Assembly (NCBI RefSeq): GCF_027941955.1
Contig: NZ_CP115960.1
Coordinates: forward strand, 248,001-312,000
From: Sphingomonas sp. 7/4-4
GTDB taxonomy: Bacteria; Pseudomonadota; Alphaproteobacteria; Sphingomonadales; Sphingomonadaceae
Reading direction: 5' to 3'
DNA length: 64,000 nucleotides
Below are positions 1-7,830 of the stretch, piece after piece. The number at the start of each line of letters is the position of its first letter. Position 1 is the first letter of the stretch. Position numbers and translations under genes: made by a program. Below the pieces are notes generated by a model. That model searched no databases and was not told where the DNA came from. It saw only the letters and a program-made list of their open reading frames with translations.

Positions 1-995
1 GCAGCAGGCGCAAGTGCCGCCCGGCGCGCCCGAAACCCCTATGTCGATCCCGCCAGGGCCTATCTCTTCGCGCACATGACCAAGGCGCGCTACGGCGTCC
101 TTTATTATTCGGTGAGCGAGGACGGGCTGCACTGGCGGCAGGTCAATGGTGGCCGTCCGGTCTCGGAGGACTATCACGGCCACGCCTCGATCGCGCGCGG
201 TGCCGACGGGCGCTATTTCCTCGTCGGCAACAAGAGCGACGAGGATCCCTATATTCGCTTCTGGGTCTCGGACGATCTGATCCGCTGGACGCCCTGGGGC
301 ACCTACAGACCGGACCTTTCGAACATCCCGGGCCATGCGGGCGCGCTTCAACGCATCGGCGCGCCCAAGCTGTTCTTCGATCGGCGATCGGGCAAGTTCC
401 TGCTGACCTGGCACACGCCGAACGTGCCCGGCGATCCGAAGGATCCCGAGCGCTATTGGGCCAGCCAGCGCACGCTCTATGTCCAGTCGCGCGACCTCAA
501 GACCTTCGAGGGGCCCCGCGGCGGCTGTTCGGCTGGGACATGGCGACGATCGACACGATCCTCCAGCCCGACGATGCCGGGCCGGGCTATTGCGCGATCC
601 TCAAGGACGAGCGCTATCCCTCGTACGACTGGACCACGGGCAAGACGATCCGGATGAGCTGCGCGCCGTCGCTGACCGGGCCGTATCCGCAGCCGGGTCC
701 GCCGCTCAGCCCCAATTTCCGCGAGGCGCCGACATTGATCCGCGCGCCCGACAATCAGGACTGGCTGCTTTATTACGAGCAATATGCGGGGGCGAGCTAT
801 GGCCTGTCCAGGGCGCCGCGGCTGCGCGGACCCTGGTATCAGGTCTCGGGAAACAGCGGTGTCACGGCGTGGGATCGCTATGCGATGCCGGCGGGCCTGC
901 GCCACGGATCGATGATCCAGATCGACCGCAAGCAATATGATGCGATCGTCGCCGCCTTCCCAGGCAGCGTTCCAGCCGCCGGCGAGGAGAAGTGA
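1..995 (+). CDS. GH43-type glycosidase, partial at left edge, apparent frameshift
   Basis: Predicted five-bladed beta-propeller glycosidase of the GH43/GH43-like group, acting on plant arabinan or xylan side chains. The reading frame is open from base 1 (AYLFAHMTKARYG, then LYYSVSEDGLHW), so the start lies left of the window. Around 511-525 (ggggcccc then gcggcgg) the frame must slip by one missing base: upstream reads RDLKTFEGPR, downstream RLFGWDMATIDTILQPD. The repaired protein then runs to the TGA at 993-995. The stop overlaps the GTG start of the next glycosidase by 4 bases, so the two are probably co-translated. The family assignment rests on overall pattern (repeated YYS and W.S blade motifs). 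The exact substrate cannot be told. Confidence 0.6.
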   Translation, partial: SRRKCRPARPKPLCRSRQGLSLRAHDQGALRRPLLFGERGRAALAAGQWWPSGLGGLSRPRLDRARCRRALFPRRQQERRGSLYSLLGLGRSDPLDALGHLQTGPFEHPGPCGRASTHRRAQAVLRSAIGQVPADLAHAERARRSEGSRALLGQPAHALCPVARPQDLRGAPRRLFGWDMATIDTILQPDDAGPGYCAILKDERYPSYDWTTGKTIRMSCAPSLTGPYPQPGPPLSPNFREAPTLIRAPDNQDWLLYYEQYAGASYGLSRAPRLRGPWYQVSGNSGVTAWDRYAMPAGLRHGSMIQIDRKQYDAIVAAFPGSVPAAGEEK

Positions 996-2023
996 GGGTG
1001 CAAACCAGGTCCGTGATGCTGCTCGCTGCGGCGGTGGTGCTGGCCGGGGCGGCCGCTGCCCAGACTTCGGATCCGAAGGCGAAAGTCGGTACCTTCACCA
1101 ACCCCTTGCTCCCGTCGGGGCCCGATCCGTCGGTCCACCGCGAAGGCGACACCTATTACTATATGCACACGCTGGGCGATCGGCTGGAGATCTGGCGGAC
1201 GAAGGACATCACCGATCTCGCTTATGCCGAGCGCAAATTGGTCTGGCAGGCGCCGCCACAACCCGCGCCCAACGGCGTGGCGATCTGGGCGCCCGAGCTC
1301 CACCGCATCCATGGCAGCTGGTACATCTATTACACCGCCGCCGAGACCGGCCATAGTGACGACGCCCATCGCGGCATCTTCGTCCTGCGCAACAATGCCA
1401 GCGATCCGCTCACCGGCGAGTGGCAGGACATGGGCAAGCTGAAGACCCGCTATACGGGAATCGACGGCACCATTTTCACGGCGGGCGGTAAGCGCTATTT
1501 CGTCTATTCGCCCTATGTCGGGCCGGACAGCGTGCTGTCGATCGTCGCGATGCGCGATCCGGTGACGCTGGAAGGTCCCGAGACGATCATCGCGCGTCCC
1601 GACCAGAGCTGGGAGCGCCAGGGCGGCCGCCAGATCCTCGAAGGGCCGGCCTTCTTCCAAGGGCCGCGGGGCGACATCTATCTCTCTTATTCGGGAAGCG
1701 CCTGCTGGTCCGACGATTATGCGGTGGGGCTGTTGCACGCGAGGCCGGGCAGCGACCTGCTCGATGCGAAATCCTGGACCAAGCGCCTCCAGCCGGTGGT
1801 GACCAAGTCGGAGGCGGCAAGCGCCTATGCGCCCGGCCACAACGGCTTCTTCACCACACCCGGGGGCGAGACCTGGATCGTCTATCACGCCAATCCGGGG
1901 CCTGACATGCGCTGCACGCCGAAGCGCTCGCCGCGCATCCAGCGAGTGAACTGGTCGCGTGACGGGCAGCCGGTGTTCGCCCAGCCCTCGGGAGCGAGCG
2001 AACGGCTCGCCAAGCCGCGCTGA
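992..2023 (+). CDS. Secreted glycoside hydrolase family 43 (arabinosidase/xylosidase-like)
   Basis: 343-residue GH43 enzyme with a signal peptide (residues 1-23, hydrophobic MLLAAAVVLAGAAAA before Q24), so periplasmic. The three GH43 carboxylates are visible: D45 in GPDPSV (general base), D158 in TGIDGT (pKa modulator) and E217 in ILEGP (general acid). The likely activity is exo-arabinofuranosidase or beta-xylosidase on hemicellulose fragments; the substrate is inferred only from the family. The GTG start at 992 overlaps the upstream stop (GTGA) and has a purine-rich GAGGAGA just before it. GTG at 998 and ATG at 1016 are alternatives. With the upstream gene it forms a two-gene hemicellulose cassette. 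Confidence 0.8.
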   Translation: MRVQTRSVMLLAAAVVLAGAAAAQTSDPKAKVGTFTNPLLPSGPDPSVHREGDTYYYMHTLGDRLEIWRTKDITDLAYAERKLVWQAPPQPAPNGVAIWAPELHRIHGSWYIYYTAAETGHSDDAHRGIFVLRNNASDPLTGEWQDMGKLKTRYTGIDGTIFTAGGKRYFVYSPYVGPDSVLSIVAMRDPVTLEGPETIIARPDQSWERQGGRQILEGPAFFQGPRGDIYLSYSGSACWSDDYAVGLLHARPGSDLLDAKSWTKRLQPVVTKSEAASAYAPGHNGFFTTPGGETWIVYHANPGPDMRCTPKRSPRIQRVNWSRDGQPVFAQPSGASERLAKPR

Positions 2024-2033
2024 GCATTTGAAA

Positions 2034-2059
2034 GACATATAAAGATATCTTTATATGTC
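2034..2059. promoter_or_regulatory. Perfect 26-bp palindrome upstream of metE riboswitch
   Basis: GACATATAAAGAT is followed directly by its exact reverse complement, giving a 26-bp palindrome without spacer in a locally AT-rich patch. It lies about 40 bp before the riboswitch aptamer. A symmetrical AT-rich element with AAAGATATCTTT at its centre looks like an operator for a dimeric repressor. It resembles what I remember of SahR-type (ArsR family) sites controlling methionine-cycle genes in Proteobacteria, but I cannot verify that match. It could also act as a terminator for the glycosidase gene, though no U-run follows. Confidence 0.6.
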
Positions 2060-2099
2060 CCTTGACCGCGCCGCGGCGCGGTGCCACTCCTGATGCCGT

Positions 2100-2285
2100 C
2101 GAAGGTTCTTCGTCCGGGGCGTGCCCCGCGGCGGAGCTAAGACGGGAAGCCGGTGCGATGCCGGCGCTGCCCCCGCAACTGTAAGCGGTGAGCTGTGGTC
2201 CACTTGTGTCACTGGGGTTCGCGCCCCGGGAAGACGGACCGTCGGCTGTGACCCGCGAGCCAGGAGACCTGCCTGCGACGCATAA
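2100..2285 (+). ncRNA. Cobalamin (B12) riboswitch upstream of metE
   Basis: Contains the conserved adenosylcobalamin aptamer blocks in order: GGGAAGCCGGTG (2144-2155), GCTGCCCCCGCAACTGTAAGCGG (about 2166-2188), GAAGACGG (about 2230-2237) and the B12 box GAGCCAGGAGACCTGCC (2257-2273). It lies in the leader of metE, the B12-independent methionine synthase, the usual arrangement in which cobalamin turns the gene off when the B12-dependent enzyme can work. A short hairpin next to the start (CCCC/GGGG about 2375-2388, overlapping the purine-rich stretch before ATG 2397) may be part of the expression platform and hide the ribosome site; that part is inference. Confidence 0.93.
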
Positions 2286-2396
2286 CGTCCACCGGCGGGG
2301 TGTCCGGGCTGGCCGCTTGCATTCCGCCGCGGGGTCGTCCTCGCGGCGCCTGCTCGTGTCTGGTCCATGCTCCGCCCCTCTTCGGGGTTGAAGAAC

Positions 2397-4685
2397 ATGA
2401 CCGTCACGATTGCCACATTGGGTTTTCCGCGCATCGGGCCGCGCCGCGAATTGAAGCACGCGCTCGAGGCGCGTTGGGCCGGCAAGACCTCTGAATCCGA
2501 ACTGCTCGACGCCGCCTCGGGCCTGCGCACCGCAGCCTGGGCGCGGCAGAAGGCACTCGGCGCCGACTGGCTGCCGTCGAACGATTTCTCGCTCTACGAT
2601 CACGTCCTCGATACCAGCCTGATGCTGGGGGCGATCCCCGATCGCTATCGCAGTGCCGCCGGCGAGGCGGGCCTCGCGACCTATTTCGCGATGGCGCGCG
2701 GGACGACCGGCGACGATGACGGCTGCGGCCATGCGCATGGCAGCGTCACTGCGTGCGAGATGACCAAGTGGTTCGACACCAACTACCATTATCTCGTGCC
2801 CGAACTCGCGGCGGGGCAGAAGCTCGCGCTCAATCGCCTGAAGATCGTCGACGAATATCGCGAGGCCAAAGCGCAGGGCTTCGAGACGCGTCCGGTACTG
2901 CTCGGGCCGGTTACCTGGTTGAGCCTCGCCAAGGGGCGCGGAGTCGATCCGTTCGACATGCTCGACGAAGTGCTCGGGCTCTACGCCGCGATCCTCGGGC
3001 AGCTCGCGCATGCCGGCGCCGAATGGGTGCAGATCGACGAGCCGGTGCTCGTGCTCGATCTCGACGAGAAGCAGCGGCGCGCACTGACCCGCGCTTATGC
3101 CCGACTGTCGCGGGCGGGGCCGAAGCTGATGCTCACCACCTATTTCGGCGGGCTCGGCGAGAATCTCTCCTTCGCCGCGGCCTTGCCGGTGGCTGGGCTG
3201 CACGTCGATCTGGTCCGCGCACCCGGGCAGCTCGATCCGCTGCTCAAGGCCGCGCCGAAGACGATGCTGCTGTCGCTCGGAGTGATCGACGGCCGCAACG
3301 TCTGGCGCGCCGATCTCGACGTGCTGCTCGACCGCCTTGCCCCGATCGCGGCGACGCGGGATCTGGTGCTCGCGCCGTCCTGCTCGCTGCTCCACGTGCC
3401 GGTCGACCTGGCGCTGGAAAGCAAGCTCGGCGACGTGGCCGAGTGGCTCGCCTTCGCGGTGCAGAAGGTCGAGGAACTGTCGGTCCTCAAGCGTGCGCTC
3501 AACGACGGGCGGGCGAGCGTGGCCGGGGAACTCGACAAGGCCTCGCGGGCGAATGCCGATCGACGGGCCTCGCCACGGGTGCACGATCCGGAGGTCGCGG
3601 CGCGCACCGCGGCGGTGACCGATGCGATGTACGAGCGCCGCTCCGGCCTTGGCGAGCGCATCGCGGCGCAGGCGGCGGTGCTCGATCTGCCGGCGTTCCC
3701 GACGACGACGATCGGTTCGTTCCCGCAGACCGCCGAGGTCCGCAATGCCCGGGCGCGACGCAATCGCGGTGAGCTGGACGGTGCTGCGTATGAGGCGTTC
3801 CTGCGGGAAGAGACGGCGCGGACGATCGCCTGGCAGGAGGAGATCGGGCTCGACATGCTCGTCCATGGCGAGTTCGAGCGGAACGACATGGTCCAGTATT
3901 TCGGCGAGCAATTGTCGGGCTTCGCGTTCACGGTGAACGGCTGGGTGCAGTCCTATGGCTCGCGGTGCGTGCGGCCGCCGATCCTGTTCGGCGACGTCTC
4001 CCGGCCGCAGCCGATGACGGTCGAATGGTGGCGCTACGCCCAGAGCCTGACGACCAAGCCGATGAAGGGGATGCTCACCGGGCCGGTGACGATCCTCAAC
4101 TGGTCGTTCGTCCGGGACGACCAGTCGCGGGAGGCGTCTTGCCGGCAGATCGCACTGGCGATCCGGGACGAGGTGGTCGATCTCGAAGCGGCGGGGTGCA
4201 AGGCGATCCAGATCGACGAGGCGGCGCTTAGAGAGGGACTGCCGCTGCGCCGGCGGGACTGGGAGGCCTATCTCGACTGGGCGGTGGCCTGCTTCCGGCT
4301 CTCCGCGGCGGGGGTGGCGGACGCGACCCAGATCCACACGCACATGTGCTACTCCGAGTTCAACGACATCCTGCCGGCGATCGGGGCGATGGATGCCGAT
4401 GTGATCTCGATCGAGACCGCCCGCTCGCAGATGGAGCTGCTCGAGGGCTTCGCCGCATACCGCTATCCCGGTGCGATCGGGCCGGGGGTGTACGACATCC
4501 ACGCGCCGCGGGTGCCGGGCGAGGAGGAGATGGTGACGCTGATGCGGCTGGCGCAGCTGCACCTCAAGCCCGAGCAATTGTGGGTGAACCCCGATTGCGG
4601 GCTCAAGACGCGGAAATGGGATGAAGTGAAGCCGGCGATCGAGGCGATGGTCGCCGCGGCGCGGACGCTGCGCACCGCGGCGTGA
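2397..4685 (+). CDS. metE: 5-methyltetrahydropteroyltriglutamate-homocysteine methyltransferase (cobalamin-independent methionine synthase)
   Basis: 762-residue MetE, about the normal length (E. coli 753). It transfers the methyl group of 5-methyl-THF-Glu(n) to homocysteine in the cytoplasm without B12. The N-terminal TIATLGFPRIGPRRELK is typical. Zinc ligands are present in the C-terminal barrel: H649 and C651 in IHTHMCYSEF and C734 in NPDCGLKTRKW. I chose ATG 2397 because the family starts at MTVTIATLG; an upstream in-frame ATG at 2367 lies within the likely riboswitch expression platform. It sits behind a cobalamin riboswitch and a 26-bp palindrome, so dual control is likely. Confidence 0.97.
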   Translation: MTVTIATLGFPRIGPRRELKHALEARWAGKTSESELLDAASGLRTAAWARQKALGADWLPSNDFSLYDHVLDTSLMLGAIPDRYRSAAGEAGLATYFAMARGTTGDDDGCGHAHGSVTACEMTKWFDTNYHYLVPELAAGQKLALNRLKIVDEYREAKAQGFETRPVLLGPVTWLSLAKGRGVDPFDMLDEVLGLYAAILGQLAHAGAEWVQIDEPVLVLDLDEKQRRALTRAYARLSRAGPKLMLTTYFGGLGENLSFAAALPVAGLHVDLVRAPGQLDPLLKAAPKTMLLSLGVIDGRNVWRADLDVLLDRLAPIAATRDLVLAPSCSLLHVPVDLALESKLGDVAEWLAFAVQKVEELSVLKRALNDGRASVAGELDKASRANADRRASPRVHDPEVAARTAAVTDAMYERRSGLGERIAAQAAVLDLPAFPTTTIGSFPQTAEVRNARARRNRGELDGAAYEAFLREETARTIAWQEEIGLDMLVHGEFERNDMVQYFGEQLSGFAFTVNGWVQSYGSRCVRPPILFGDVSRPQPMTVEWWRYAQSLTTKPMKGMLTGPVTILNWSFVRDDQSREASCRQIALAIRDEVVDLEAAGCKAIQIDEAALREGLPLRRRDWEAYLDWAVACFRLSAAGVADATQIHTHMCYSEFNDILPAIGAMDADVISIETARSQMELLEGFAAYRYPGAIGPGVYDIHAPRVPGEEEMVTLMRLAQLHLKPEQLWVNPDCGLKTRKWDEVKPAIEAMVAAARTLRTAA

Positions 4686-4691
4686 GGCGGG

Positions 4692-4723
4692 CCGGCGCGC
4701 AGGGGTTGGGCCTTGCGCGCCGG
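4692..4723. terminator. Bidirectional hairpin between convergent metE and small ORF
   Basis: CCGGCGCGCA (4692-4701) pairs perfectly with TGCGCGCCGG (4714-4723) around a 12-base loop. It lies exactly in the gap between the metE stop and the stop of the converging small gene. No clear U-run follows, so the role as terminator is inferred from position and stem strength. Confidence 0.55.
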
Positions 4724-4725
4724 TC

Positions 4726-4956
4726 TCATTCGCCTGTCACCAGCGGGTGCTTCCCGCGGAAATCGTCGAGCAGGCGCTCGATGATCGCATTCTCGCCGTT
4801 GCTGCCCGAGGGGGCGACCGACCAGTTGCAATGCGGATGCGTCTCGGGGCTGTAGACGCGGACCTTGCCCAGGGCCGCGCGCCAGTCGCGCTTGCTGCCA
4901 CCGGCCTTGCGCACCAGGGCCGTCACCAGCAGGTCCTGCAATTCGCCCGCGGTCAT
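4726..4956 (-). CDS. Conserved small protein of unknown function
   Basis: 76-residue cytoplasmic protein starting MTAGELQDLLVTALVRKAGG, with the central segment VYSPETHPHCNWSVAPSG and an amphipathic C-terminus (NAIIERLLDDFRGKHP). I do not recognise a named family, but the sequence has a protein-like composition unlike frame shadows. The ATG at 4956 overlaps the stop of the upstream M28 peptidase gene (ATGA), arguing for translational coupling. No signal peptide or membrane segment. The earlier in-frame start at 4986 would lie inside the peptidase gene and is less likely. Confidence 0.7.
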   Translation of the reverse strand: MTAGELQDLLVTALVRKAGGSKRDWRAALGKVRVYSPETHPHCNWSVAPSGSNGENAIIERLLDDFRGKHPLVTGE

Positions 4957-6314
4957 TGCTCGGTCGGGCGGCCGCCGGGCTTCCACTCGGGCTTCGCCTT
5001 GCTGTCCGCGAGGCCGGCCAGCGGGGCGACCAGCGACTGGATCGCGCGGGCCATGAACGGCAAGTCGAGCCGCTCGATCGTGTCCTCGGGCGTGTGATAG
5101 GTCGGGACCGTCGCCCAGCCCGACACGGTGTGCGCGACCACGCCCTTCAGCGCCAACGCGTAATTGTCCGAGCGCTGGAAGAAGTTCTGCTCGGGGTAGG
5201 GATCGGTGGTGACCAGCGCCCCGTGCGCCTTCAGCGTCTCGCCGAAGGTCGAGCGCTCATAGCCGGTCATCATCATCGTGCCGGCGGGGAGCTTGGGATC
5301 CTGCTGGCCGATCATCTCGATCTCGAGATTGGCGACGATGTCCGAGAGCGGCACCGGGGGATGCTCGGCGAACCAGCGTGCGCCGAAGCCGCCGGCCTCC
5401 TCGCTGCCATAGGCCACGAACAGGATGCCGCGGCGATGCTTCCTGTTCGAGAGGGTGCGCGCCAGCTCGAGCACCGCGGCGGTGCCCGAGGCGTCGTCAT
5501 TGGCGCCGTACATCACCTTGCCGTCGGGGCGGACGCCGAGATGGTCGACATGCGCGGTGATCAGCAGCACGCCCGCCTTCGGGTCGGTGCCGGGGAGCCA
5601 GCCCACCGCATTGGTGGTCACCTGCGCCTGCTCGACCAAGCCGGGCAATTCGAGCGCGATCTCGGCGCCGTCCTGCGCGGCGAGCTTGTCGAACGCGGCG
5701 TCGTTCAGCGCGACGACGGTCGGGCGGAGGCGCGGCGTCTCCCCCTTGATGGTGCGGGGCAGGCGGGGGCGGCCGCCGATGCGCTCATAATAGCCGCGGA
5801 CCTGCTCAGTGGCGCGGATGATCACCAGTTTGACCTTGGACGGATCGACACCGCCGGCGAATTGCAGCCCGTTGACCCCCGCGCCGGTGACGATCACCGC
5901 GTCGGCGGCGGGGACGGCCTTGGGATCGGTGCCGGCGAACGCCACGAGCTTGCCGCGGACCGGCTGGCCCATGGAGGAGAAGAGCAACGGCGCCTCGACA
6001 GCGGCGCCATTGGCAGTGAGCACCGGCGTGCCGTCGAGCCGCAGGCTGACCACGTCGATCGGCTGGGTATAGCCGGTCATCCCAGGCGCCGTGGCGAGGC
6101 CATAGCCGCGGAACATCGCCGCGACATAGGCGGCCGCCGCGGCCTCGTCCGGCGTCGCGCTGCCGCGGCCGCGGAGCGCCGGGCCGGCGAGGATGTCGAC
6201 ATGCGCGCGGACATGCTCGGGCGTGATCTTCGCCGGCGCGCGCTGGGCGGTGGCGGGCGTGGTGAGACCCGTTGCCAGCGCGCCGGCGAGGAGGATGGTC
6301 TTCAGTCTGTGCAT
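4953..6314 (-). CDS. Secreted M28 family zinc metallopeptidase
   Basis: 453-residue periplasmic or exported aminopeptidase-like enzyme. Signal peptide MHRLKTILLAGALATGLTTP with processing near ATAQ. M28 zinc and catalytic residues are visible in order: TAHVDHLG (His, Asp), GANDDASGTAAVLELAR (bridging Asp), GSEEAGGFGA (catalytic Glu pair) and YHTPEDTIERL (final His). A protease-associated-like insert lies between the N-terminus and the catalytic domain. I chose ATG 6314 because it begins the signal peptide and follows CACGGGGCAAT; an earlier frame start at 6371 adds an unlikely basic leader. Translationally coupled to the downstream 76-residue gene. Confidence 0.9.
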   Translation of the reverse strand: MHRLKTILLAGALATGLTTPATAQRAPAKITPEHVRAHVDILAGPALRGRGSATPDEAAAAAYVAAMFRGYGLATAPGMTGYTQPIDVVSLRLDGTPVLTANGAAVEAPLLFSSMGQPVRGKLVAFAGTDPKAVPAADAVIVTGAGVNGLQFAGGVDPSKVKLVIIRATEQVRGYYERIGGRPRLPRTIKGETPRLRPTVVALNDAAFDKLAAQDGAEIALELPGLVEQAQVTTNAVGWLPGTDPKAGVLLITAHVDHLGVRPDGKVMYGANDDASGTAAVLELARTLSNRKHRRGILFVAYGSEEAGGFGARWFAEHPPVPLSDIVANLEIEMIGQQDPKLPAGTMMMTGYERSTFGETLKAHGALVTTDPYPEQNFFQRSDNYALALKGVVAHTVSGWATVPTYHTPEDTIERLDLPFMARAIQSLVAPLAGLADSKAKPEWKPGGRPTEQ

Positions 6315-6410
6315 ATTGCCCCGTGTCCTGGAATTTGCGCGGACCTTAAGAACGCGCGGGGAGGAGGGCAACGGGGCGCGAACGACAATGCCGGCTTTGA
6401 CGCCGATCTG

Positions 6411-6505
6411 GTTGACTCGGTTGACTCGATATAAGGTTTGTCGGGCGGCGTTGACTCGTCAAGTCATTGAAATTGCTGAATTGGCCTTCTGGCGCGGTTG
6501 ACTCG
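6411..6505. repeat. Four copies of GTTGACTCG upstream of the methyltransferase island
   Basis: GTTGACTCG occurs at 6411-6419 and 6420-6428 (back to back), 6450-6458 and 6497-6505. The third copy forms part of TTGAC-TC-GTCAA (6451-6462), an inverted repeat with a 2-base spacer. The cluster lies in the non-coding region between the peptidase start and the methyltransferase start, where local GC falls. It could be an array of operator sites or a recombination or attachment region marking the island edge. Confidence 0.6.
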
Positions 6506-6528
6506 ATGTGGGACCTGCGCAGCGGTGT

Positions 6529-6771
6529 GGCGACCCAAAGGTCACACGAAGGTCACACTGGTGGGGGCATCCACGCGCCGCTTGTGCGACGGCTGCGCGT
6601 CGCTTCCGCAATACCGGGGGCACCCGCGGCGACTTGACGCGAAGGTAACGCGCACGCGCCGTGCGGCGCGGTGGCGAGAGCAGGATCGATGCGACGAATC
6701 AAAGAGCGGGACGGCAAGGCCGACCGCCCGAGGCAAGCAGACGAAATCCTACATTGCAAGGGGAGGGGACA
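6529..6771. repeat. Dispersed intergenic element, copy A
   Basis: Shares conserved blocks in the same order with 42024-42221: CCCAAAGGTCACAC followed after a short spacer by GGTCACACTG, then a GGATCGA...CAAAGAGCG block, then GAAATCCTACATTGCAAG (copy B has TTTCAAG). The intervening sequence has diverged. GGTCACAC is itself a direct repeat spaced by 11 bases. No coding frame is shared. It marks the left side of the methyltransferase/DGQHR island. Confidence 0.65.
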
Positions 6772-6880
6772 GGGTCGCTGTGGTTTTGATGCGGATAGTT
6801 TCAAAAGCGCCGCACGGATCTGATCGGTATAGAAATAGCCAATCGATACTGCTAATCGCTTGCTAGGAGTGGGGGAAGCT

Positions 6881-7830
6881 TTGGCTAACGCGAACGTACC
6901 TGAAATAGTGGATGACGGTTTGCGGCTCATCCAAGCCGATGTTTCGGAAGCGCTCGACCTGATCGACGACGAGACAGTGCAACTTGTCTTGACCTCGCCG
7001 CCATATAATCTCCGCAAAATCTACGAGCGCGACAAGGCGATGTCTCTCGAGGAATATATCGAGTGGCTAACACCGATTGTTGAGAAAATATGCAAAAAGG
7101 TCGCAGTTGGAGGCAGTGTCTGCTGGCAGGTAGGTAACTATGTTCGCGAGGGCGAGGTTGTTCCTCTAGATTATCATTTTTACGGCATGTTTCTCAGCCA
7201 AGGCTTTAAACTACGCAACCGCATCATTTGGAAGTTCAACTTCGGCCTGCACGCCAATAAGCGTCTGTCGGGTCGCTATGAGACGCTGCTGTGGTTTACC
7301 AAGTCCGACGAGTATGTCTTCAATCTCGATCCAATCCGTGTTCCGCAACTCTATCCGGGAAGCGTCATTCTGCCAGGAAGGGTGAGGCTAAAGCGGGCAG
7401 GCCGAGCGGCAACCCGCTTGGTAAGAATCCCTCAGATTTTTGGACCTTTTCGGCTGAAGACTGCTTCAGTGAGAATCCGATTTGGGAGATCCCCAACGTA
7501 AAAGCCAATCATCCGGAACAAACGATTCATCCCTGTCAGTTCCCGCATGAACTGGCGGAGCGATGCGTTCTCGCCTTTTCCAATGCCGGGGATGTCGTGC
7601 TGGATCCCTTCATCGGTGCTGGCACCAGTGCGATAGCGGCGATCAAGGCTGAACGGGACGTGATTGGCATCGATCGCAGCGCCGAATATATCGAACTTAC
7701 CCACGAACGGGTAAAAGCGTTGCACATTGGAGCACTTGAACTGCGGCGGTCGGGTAAGGAAATACGTAGACCTCGTGCGGGTGAGAGGGTTAGCGAGATT
7801 CCCGAGGAATGGTCTGAAGCGGCCGAGTGA
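6881..7830 (+). CDS. Beta-class site-specific DNA methyltransferase (N4/N6), apparent frameshift
   Basis: About 316-residue SAM-dependent DNA methyltransferase of the N6_N4_Mtase family. The catalytic motif IV TSPPYN comes near the N-terminus and the SAM-binding motif DPFIGAGTSA near the C-terminus, the beta-class order. The segment NHPEQTIHPCQFPHELAERC is typical. The frame breaks at CCGGGAAG (7357-7361); adding one G gives YPGKRH and then SGNPLGKNPSDFW, a normal family sequence, so I treat it as one gene. Start TTG 6881 follows AGGAG at 6865-6869. The stop overlaps the start of the DGQHR gene by one base (TGATG). GC and codon use differ from neighbours, suggesting transfer. No cognate restriction enzyme is recognisable apart from the partner gene. 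Confidence 0.85.

Larger units (their letters stand above)
6315..6880. other. 566-base non-coding region upstream of the island
   Basis: No convincing gene on either strand. It holds the GTTGACTCG cluster and copy A of the dispersed element. The last 100 bases are AT-richer than the surroundings and run into the AGGAG ribosome site of the methyltransferase. I cannot place a promoter with confidence. Confidence 0.6.

Noticed and set aside
1851-4577. 908-codon minus-strand frame over metE
   Set aside because: Reverse-strand shadow of metE; composition (Arg, His, Pro) is that of such shadows.
6400-6880. Promoter or integrase attachment site before the methyltransferase
   Set aside because: No clear -35/-10 spacing and no integrase gene or tRNA target was found, so only the repeats are reported.
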